From contig NC_054558.1 of assembly GCF_017654505.1 (NCBI RefSeq), positions 10,806,298 through 10,870,297 of the forward strand: a DNA stretch of 64,000 bases, written 5' to 3'. The notes under the pieces were generated by a model. That model was not told the DNA's origin. It saw only the letters and a program-made list of their open reading frames with translations, and did not search any database. This document shows positions 56,996 through 64,000 of this stretch, piece by piece. This DNA comes from Polyodon spathula. Its lineage: Eukaryota; Chordata; Actinopteri; Acipenseriformes; Polyodontidae. Numbering within the stretch: the stretch's first letter is position 1; each line of letters opens with the position of its first letter. The translations under genes were made by a program, and so were the position numbers.

Positions 56996-57438
56996 GTGAG
57001 TATATATGAAACACTGTTACTTGAGTCTTATCCCTTTCACGCTAAACAACACATTTTCTAATGAGGTACTATACGTACTTATAATGAAAATATAACATTC
57101 TTTATTACATCAGTTATGAGACATTTATAGATGCATTATTGGCTGTTTATAATGCATTGTTATACTGAAGTATTGTCCAAATTCAATATGTAATTACATA
57201 TGAACTAACACAATTTTTCAATTGTAATTTCTAAGTACTTACAATGTAATAACATTAGTATGAATGGATCAAATAATCATCCCTAAATTTGCAACGTGGG
57301 TATCAGTGCGAGTAATGTGAGATTTTTTACAATAGGCCACCACCATATTTTATTCATAACTCCCAAATAAAAAACCCATGTAAGTAAACATAGTCATAAA
57401 ACATGTCACATTTTTGTTTGCTGGTTTGTTTGTTTTAG

Positions 57439-57515
57439 TTGACCACAGCAGAGTGAAGCTGTCGTTGATAACATCGGACACAGATTCTGATTTCATCAAT
57501 GCAAGTTTTATCAGG
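57439..57515 (+). CDS. ptpn22: PTPN22-like, exon 3
   Basis: Acceptor TTGTTTTAG, donor GTAGGT, phases 1 and 0. It encodes FDHSRVKLSLITSD through DFINASFIR, the pTyr-recognition region of the PTP fold. DFINASFI replaces the usual DYINANFI, a conservative change. Confidence 0.9.
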
Positions 57516-58323
57516 GTAGGTTTCCATTTGCTTCTCAACACGGATAAGCAAAAATATGTTATATCTTCAGCCAATAATCAGTTCATTGTAATTGCATTAT
57601 AACTGCAGTGACCGTATCATGGTGAATGCATGGGCTCTGATTTCTGTGTGGCGAAACCGCTTGTACCTGTTATGGTATTCTACTCATATGTGCCTTATAA
57701 ATATATATATACTATAAAATATACTATATGAAATTCAGTAATCTGTCACATATCTGCCCATCACATAGCCGCTCTAACCGGTTATCCGCCATGATCAGTC
57801 TCTTCAGATACATTAGTTTATTATTGAACAGAGAAGATTAGGTCAGGATTGTAGATCCCACCAAAGTTTTCGTACATGTGTTGTATGTGCTCCGTGCGCT
57901 GTCATTGCTGGTAGTGTCATGTGAGCTGTTCAGTGTGTTGATCTGTAACTAAATCCTGTTTGCCTGCGGGGGGCGTATCAACTTCAACCTCTGTCTCAAT
58001 TTCCTCCCTGTCACTCAGCAGTGAATGCAGGCACCCACATGGCAGACGGCTGCTCTGTCACAAGCATTAATACCCTGTATCTTTCTAAACAAGGGACTTA
58101 GGGGAGATCCCTAATAAAAGCTGAATATAGTAATTGTTACAGCAGGATTCATTTATCCGCCTTCCTACATATCTGCCCTTACTCTGGTCCCACCGCAGTC
58201 GGATATGCGACGTATTACTGTATAAGTTATAATATACAGTATACTGTATATCACATAACATGATTACTTGCATTAAACATGTATCTTTTCTACAGTATCA
58301 GAACCATTTCAATTTATTTTTAG

Positions 58324-59018
<695 letters not shown>

Positions 59019-59270
59019 ACACACAACACACCTCAAAGGACCTCTTCTTTAGGTGAAAGTTGATGAAACTGATGACACAGATAAACTACATTCTATCCTA
59101 ATTAACTCAGTGTGCTTGATAGGAACTAGACAATCTCTTCAGATTCCATAATATTTCTTATGTTCTTAGTTACTAGTTTTTTAATAATAAGGTACAAACT
59201 GTACTTTGGAATAAACACTTTTATAAAGAAATGTGGTTTGAAATGACACGATGACCTTGTTCAATTCCAG

Positions 59271-59309
59271 GTTATTGTAATGGCCTGCAGGGAGTTTGAA
59301 ATGGGAAGG
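59271..59309 (+). CDS. ptpn22: PTPN22-like, exon 5
   Basis: A 39-bp microexon-sized block (13 codons, VIVMACREFEMGR), acceptor TTCAATTCCAG, donor GTAAGA. Encodes the central beta strand of the PTP fold. Confidence 0.9.
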
Positions 59310-59725
59310 GTAAGAGACCAAAAGATGACTTTATTACTTTATTACTTACTTTACTAGCTACATCAGTTTTATATTGTGTCATATGGATCACTATACATGC
59401 TATTAAATCAATATGTGCTTTATATTTTAAAAACAATGCATTTCACATATGGTAGCACATTGTATAATTGTAATAACGAATAAAGCTGATTAGTGATATT
59501 GAGCCCTTTCCAAATGTAACTACAAAGTACCACACAAAGAGGTTATAGTTCAGTTTACAAAGTACCGTACAGAGAGGTTATAGTTCAGTTTTCCATTTTG
59601 TCATCGCATCAGTGACTAAATCTTCCACCAACAATTGAAATGAATTGGTAGAAGGAGACCAGGGATTTTGATCTATACATTATATGATTCAAGGCAAGTG
59701 ACATTTATTTTTTTTCTTCCCACAG

Positions 59726-59797
59726 AAAAAATGTGAGCGTTACTGGGCAACCCTGGAAGAGGAGTCATTTAAGTGTGCCGTTTTCTCCATTTCATGC
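59726..59797 (+). CDS. ptpn22: PTPN22-like, exon 6
   Basis: 24 codons, KKCERYWATLEEES through FSISC, with the KCERYW motif. Acceptor TTCTTCCCACAG has a good pyrimidine tract; donor GTGAGT. Confidence 0.92.
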
Positions 59798-60271
59798 GTG
59801 AGTACCTTTTAATGTGACGATTGCTGCAACTTGTTATTGCTGTTTCTAACTGGAGAGAATCTTCCTAAGAGTTCATGCAAAGGCTGGCCGCAGGAAAGTC
59901 TATTCACATCTTTATACTACCTCCACATTGTATCTGTGCTGAGGGTGCCAAGAGACAGCAATGGAATCTTTAGTTTGTTGTGGTGGGAGTGGTTAGGTTT
60001 CTGTTTGTAACCTTCAGCGCTCTGTTATGAAATATGTATTTACTATTAATTTAGGACACAGTGCTATCTACATACCAGAAAAGCAGCCTGGTCTTTAAAG
60101 CATGACGAGTGTTATAGAAATGTAAATGCAAAAGCTTCACTCCGCAGTGCAGTGTGAATGTAGCTGCCCCCTCATGTAAAAAAAGGCTTATTAAGTTGTG
60201 TTGAAACTCACTTTGAGAACATACCCCCACTGTTTTGTACATGTTTATTGTTCTGTTGTGTGTATATATAT

Positions 60272-60274
<3 letters not shown>

Positions 60275-60313
<39 letters not shown>

Positions 60314-60323
60314 TGTGTGTGTA
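60275..60323. repeat. (GT)n microsatellite
   Basis: GT run with one ACGT interruption, about 40 bp upstream of the exon 7 acceptor. Confidence 0.9.
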
Positions 60324-60361
60324 CAGCTTTTCAGACATATTCAATTTTCTTTATTTGATAG

Positions 60362-60421
60362 GAATCTGAGGAAAATAAAGGCGATTATGTTGTTAGGATA
60401 CTTAAAGCAACCTTATTTAAT
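60362..60421 (+). CDS. ptpn22: PTPN22-like, exon 7
   Basis: 20 codons, ESEENKGDYVVRILKATLFN, between TTTGATAG and GTAAGT, phase 0. A (GT)n run lies in the intron just upstream (about 60,275-60,323). Confidence 0.88.
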
Positions 60422-60665
60422 GTAAGTATGCAATATATTGACTGATCTCTTACAAATCTAGTTGACTGTGATCAGTGCATGTAATGCAAATGGAAAACGA
60501 TTAATTGAAACAGCAAAACACACACAGGGTGAAGAACAGCAGAGATGGGTATCTGCACTCTTGAATATTGATGTATTGCTTCAGCATTTACAGTTTTCAA
60601 ATATTTCAGTTTTTTCCATGGTGTTATTACTGTACATATTTTTATTCTATACTTGTTCCTTACAG

Positions 60666-60808
60666 GAATGTCGTGCAATTTATCAACTCCACTATGTTAA
60701 CTGGCCAGACCATGGAGTGCCCAGCTCCCTAGACCCAATACTGGAGATGATCTTGGAAATGCGTTCCTATCAGGAACACGATGACGTCCCACTGTGTATC
60801 CACTGCAG
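60666..60808 (+). CDS. ptpn22: PTPN22-like, exon 8 (WPD loop)
   Basis: 143 bp, [20 protein letters not shown] through VPLCIHC, ending after AG of the next serine codon (phase 2). The general acid Asp of WPDHGVP is residue 194 and the nucleophile Cys of IHC is residue 226, one less than in human PTPN22. The split of the P-loop between exons 8 and 9 is clean. Confidence 0.93.
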
Positions 60809-61235
60809 GTAAGAACGGAGCCGAACAGGAAAGAAGATCCCCGTGCTGTGTCAGTATCACCAGTACCTTTTCCCTTTTCTTCTCTCAAACATTTGTGTAG
60901 AAAAGACCTAAAGAAGGTTGATCGTTGATTCTTGGTCTATGTTGCGGTTTTCAATTCATAAATAAAACGTACAAAGATGTCTATCTGTTTTTCAGCGTGC
61001 TTTCACACATTACACACGCACACACACGGACACACAGACACACACACACATGTACCTGGACCCTGTCTGTGTGTGTGTACGCGTGTATGTGTCACCCTCC
61101 TAGAGACAGTGTGGGGCAGGGAGATAGGGGGGGTCGCCTCGTTCCTCCATCCCCCACATCCCCCGTCCCTCCTCTAACCCTGCTGTCATAGAAGTATTTT
61201 TTTCTATTCAAAGGAAGTGACTGCTTGGCCAACAG

Positions 61236-61720
61236 CTTAAAATACACTGCAGGCTCAATTCTTATTAAAAAACACTGCAGACTCAATTCTTTTTAAAAAC
61301 ACTGCAGACCCCTCTTATTAAAAACAATGCCGACTCAATTCTTATTAAAAACACTGTAGACCCCTCTTATTAAAAATCACTGCAGACTCAATTCTTATTA
61401 AAAAAAAACACTGTAGACTCAATTATTAAAAGCACTGCAGACACAATTCTTTTTAAAAACACTGCAGACTCAATTCTTATTAAAAACACTGCAGACCCTT
61501 CTTATTAAAAACAATGCCGACTCAATTCTTATTAAAAACACTGTAGACCCCTCTTATTAAAAACAATGCCGACTCAATTCTTATTAAAAACACTGTAGAC
61601 CCCTCTTATTAAAAATCACTGCAGACTCAATTCTTATTAAAAACACTGTAGACCCCTCTTATTAAAAATCACTGCAGACTCAATTCTTATTAAAAACACT
61701 GTAGACCCCTCTTATTAAAA
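61236..61720. repeat. About 26/52-bp minisatellite in PTPN22 intron 8
   Basis: Alternating blocks: CACTGCAGACTCAATTCTTA then TTAAAAA, and CACTGTAGACCCCTCTTATT then AAAAAT. Near the right end the two alternate as a 51-53-bp dimer. An isolated unit recurs at about 62,960-63,015, showing the array once reached further or was duplicated. Confidence 0.9.
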
Positions 61721-63410
61721 ATGTGTTCATAATGAATACCTGATGTGCTCTCTGGTCACAGAGTTCTGCATTAGTGAAGCAGTCTTAATAGTTCATCATG
61801 CATTGTTTGGTTGAGTCACACATTACATATACATGCTCTAGCTTCCAAGTGGCTAAGTACACATGTACAATGTTCCAGCATTTAGTTAAATAGATGCACA
61901 TTACTCATTGTGACGATATTAAAAGCATGGCTTTAGTTCAGTTATCTGTAAACACACAATATAAGTTTAATACTTATTCTGTTGGTACGATGTTTAAAAC
62001 AAAGTCTTCTTAACATGGTCATCCTCTCTGTGGAAGTTAGTTGTGCACAAGCGCAGTGCAGGATCTCTGTGAAGTCTGTAGGCAAAAGCTTTAATCGTTC
62101 CAGATGAAGCCCATCTTCTCTGGGACAGCTTTGAAGATTACATCATTGTGTCTTCGTTTAATGAGTTGAGAGCGATGAGATGTTTTGAAGAAAGTGCAAA
62201 TCCAGAGAGAAAGAAAATCTTTGTTTTGAGTTTAAATAACACAATGTATAGATCTTCCCTTGTACTGTAAACAAGTCCTTGTTGGTCCTTTCATTGGTTC
62301 ATAGTATTTGATAAACAGTTGCGTGTCACACAAAAAGGGTGTATTTGAAATGCAATGTATCCACCCATTTCGTTATCAAAGGATTTTACAATTATCATTT
62401 AAACTTCCTATTCAATATAACTTTAGTTACATTCATTAGAGAAGCATATGAATTTCAGTTTCACTCTCTATACAAAATTACGATTACAAGCATATAAAAC
62501 ACATTATAATACAATCAGAGGTTAATATTTTAAAATAGTTATTAGTTTATAATATTCATTTAATACACAATAAACACTTCAGATTTATTGGGAAACTTAC
62601 TTAAAATAACTATTAAACTTGTGTCCACAAGTTATGTAATTAAAAATTATTCTTAATGCATTTTAACACAATAATGGTACAACTGCACTGTAACTTGGCT
62701 TGGCAAGTTTTATGACATCTTAGGAGACTAGACAATACGATAGCATTTTGGAAGGCGAGCTTCAAAGAGTTAACATTGTTTGTGGCCTGTGCCTTGGTCT
62801 AATCAATGAGCTTTAAAGTAGATCTGGTTAAGAATGTTCTGGAATCGGTGTTAACAACCCAATCACCACAGCATGTCACATAAAAAGGGTCTGAATTAAA
62901 TATATGAGAAATGCTTATATTAAAATGAATTTAACCACAAATTTCCTTGGCAAACAATTGTTATTAAAAACACTGCAGACCCTTCTTATGAAAAAGCATT
63001 GAAGACCCAAATCTTATTTCCCTTTTGAATTCAAGCACACTGCTGCTGAAGCTGTCAGTAATCTTTTGGAGTCTAAATGCATTCTTGCAGAAGAAAGCTT
63101 TTGAATCTTTGATGGATGGGAAGAAGTAGTGATCCTCAGATGTTACCCTTGAGATGCAAATATATTTACCCAGTTTAATTGCAAATACTGATTCCTTGCA
63201 ACAGCCCCCATTTTAAATGATGTATTACCACCATATTTAACTCTGTGCATAATGTACACATGGTCTGCGTTATGCTTTTACCATGGTGTATTTGATTGTT
63301 TTATAAGTATTTATGCAACAGGGAACTTTACATGCATCCCATAATTGGTCTTGCTTCTGATTGTGTTGGCAGTGTTGATAGGGTTTGTACATTATTTGTT
63401 TTTTGTTTAT
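61721..63410. other. PTPN22 intron 8, no other feature
   Basis: AT-rich intron sequence without recognisable exons or transposons apart from the isolated repeat unit near 62,960. Confidence 0.5.
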
Positions 63411-63908
63411 AAGAACATGGAAAAGTTTACAAACGAGAGGAGACCATTTGGCCAATCTTGCTCATTTGGTTGTTGGTAGCTTATTGATCCCAGAGTCTCA
63501 TCAAGCAGCTTCTTGAAGGATCCCAGGGTGTCAGCTTCAACACCATTACTGGTGATTTTGTTCCAGACTCTCACAATTCTCTTTGTAAAAAACTGCCTCC
63601 TATTTATTGTTCTGAATGCCACTTTATCTAATCTCCATTTGTGACCCCTGGTCCTTCTTTCTTTTTAAGGTTGAAAAGTCCCTTGAGTTGACATTGTCAA
63701 TGCCTTTTAGAATTTTCAATGCTTGAATCAGATCACCGTGTAGTCTTCTTTATTCAAGACTGAATAGATTCAATTCTTTTAGTCTGTCTGCATATGACAT
63801 GCCTTTTAAACCTGGAATAATTCTGGTCACTCTTCTTTGCACTCTTTCTAGAACTGAATACAGTATTGTAGATGAGGTCTTACTATTGCATTGTAAAGTT
63901 TGAACATT
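63411..63908 (-). mobile_element. CR1-like LINE 3' fragment next to PTPN22 exon 9
   Basis: Minus-strand 3' end of the family: altered hairpin (AAACGAGAGGAGACCATTTG), TTCAAGAAGCTGCTTGATGA in reverse, MSYADRLK-type region, then loss of similarity at about 63,908 (CATTGTAAAGTTTGAACATT matches CATTGTACAGTTTTAACATT of copies 2 and 3). It has an internal deletion of roughly 45 bp near 63,850 and several stops. It is an older copy, inserted in intron 8 antisense to the gene. Confidence 0.85.
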
Positions 63909-63931
63909 ATTTATATATTCTATTGTAACAG

Positions 63932-63998
63932 TGCTGGCTGTGGCAGGACCGGAGTGATATGTGCCATTGACTACACCTGGAAGCTGCTAAACAATGGG
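63932..63998 (+). CDS. ptpn22: PTPN22-like, exon 9 (P-loop), runs to window edge
   Basis: It completes [10 protein letters not shown], the phosphate-binding loop, then [18 protein letters not shown] at 63,999-64,000 in the last two bases is probably the donor, but the window ends there. The acceptor (TATTGTAACAG) has a poor pyrimidine tract, and a LINE fragment ends about 23 bp upstream. [13 protein letters not shown] favours PTPN22 over the GAIC form of PTPN12. Confidence 0.88.
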
Positions 63999-64000
63999 GT

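Overview
The window looks like nuclear DNA of a ray-finned fish. The evidence is a protein-tyrosine phosphatase gene split by consensus GT-AG introns, an immunoglobulin-superfamily receptor gene of the CD300/pIgR type, Tc1-like transposons with long terminal inverted repeats, a tRNA-derived SINE, and several near-identical CR1-like LINEs. The CR1-like 3' end resembles one I associate with sturgeon/paddlefish genomes. That placement comes from memory and is not proven by the window.

Layout. Positions 1-43,000 are intergenic and dominated by repeats. In order they hold: a tRNA-derived SINE (1.7-2.2 kb); a decayed minus-strand LINE of the restriction-like-endonuclease type (R2/NeSL/HERO group, 2.6-5.2 kb); a 31/32-bp minisatellite (8.8-9.6 kb); a nearly full-length CR1-like LINE on the plus strand (10.17-14.48 kb, ORF2 open); a 48-bp minisatellite split by a solo LTR with a 6-bp target duplication (14.7-16.1 kb); a 19/20-bp minisatellite (17.9-19.0 kb); two copies of a palindromic element, the second abutting a very uniform 43-bp satellite (21.1-22.5 kb); a second long CR1-like LINE on the minus strand (23.3-27.6 kb, ORF1 open) apparently sitting inside a Tc1-like element that lost about 1 kb; an old L2-like LINE (32.4-34.4 kb); a third, 5'-truncated CR1-like copy (36.1-37.8 kb); and a Tc1-like element inserted in a TA-repeat tract (39.9-41.3 kb).

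Positions 43.3-47.06 kb hold four minus-strand exons of a CD300/pIgR-like receptor: signal peptide, V domain, a second Ig-like domain and a juxtamembrane exon. Its introns contain a (TA)n(TG)n tract and a full-length but decayed Tc1-like element. Positions 47.4-49.3 kb hold an old CR1-like copy.

From 52,076 to the right edge the plus strand carries nine exons of a PEST-family tyrosine phosphatase, best matched to PTPN22. They run from the initiator ATG through the WPD loop (exon 8) to the P-loop (exons 8/9), and the gene continues past the window. Its introns carry a third Tc1-like element, a C-poor purine-rich array, 61-bp and about 52-bp minisatellites, and a LINE fragment ending about 23 bp before the exon 9 acceptor.

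The two host genes point away from each other and both belong to families that tune leukocyte signalling, but nothing in the sequence shows that they are co-regulated. No CRISPR array, operon or prokaryotic system is present. The most informative novelty is in the mobile-element biology: complementary LINE copies with homopolymer breaks, a shared ORF frame, a 3' hairpin, a 5' UTR duplication, nested insertions and satellite birth beside a transposon end.
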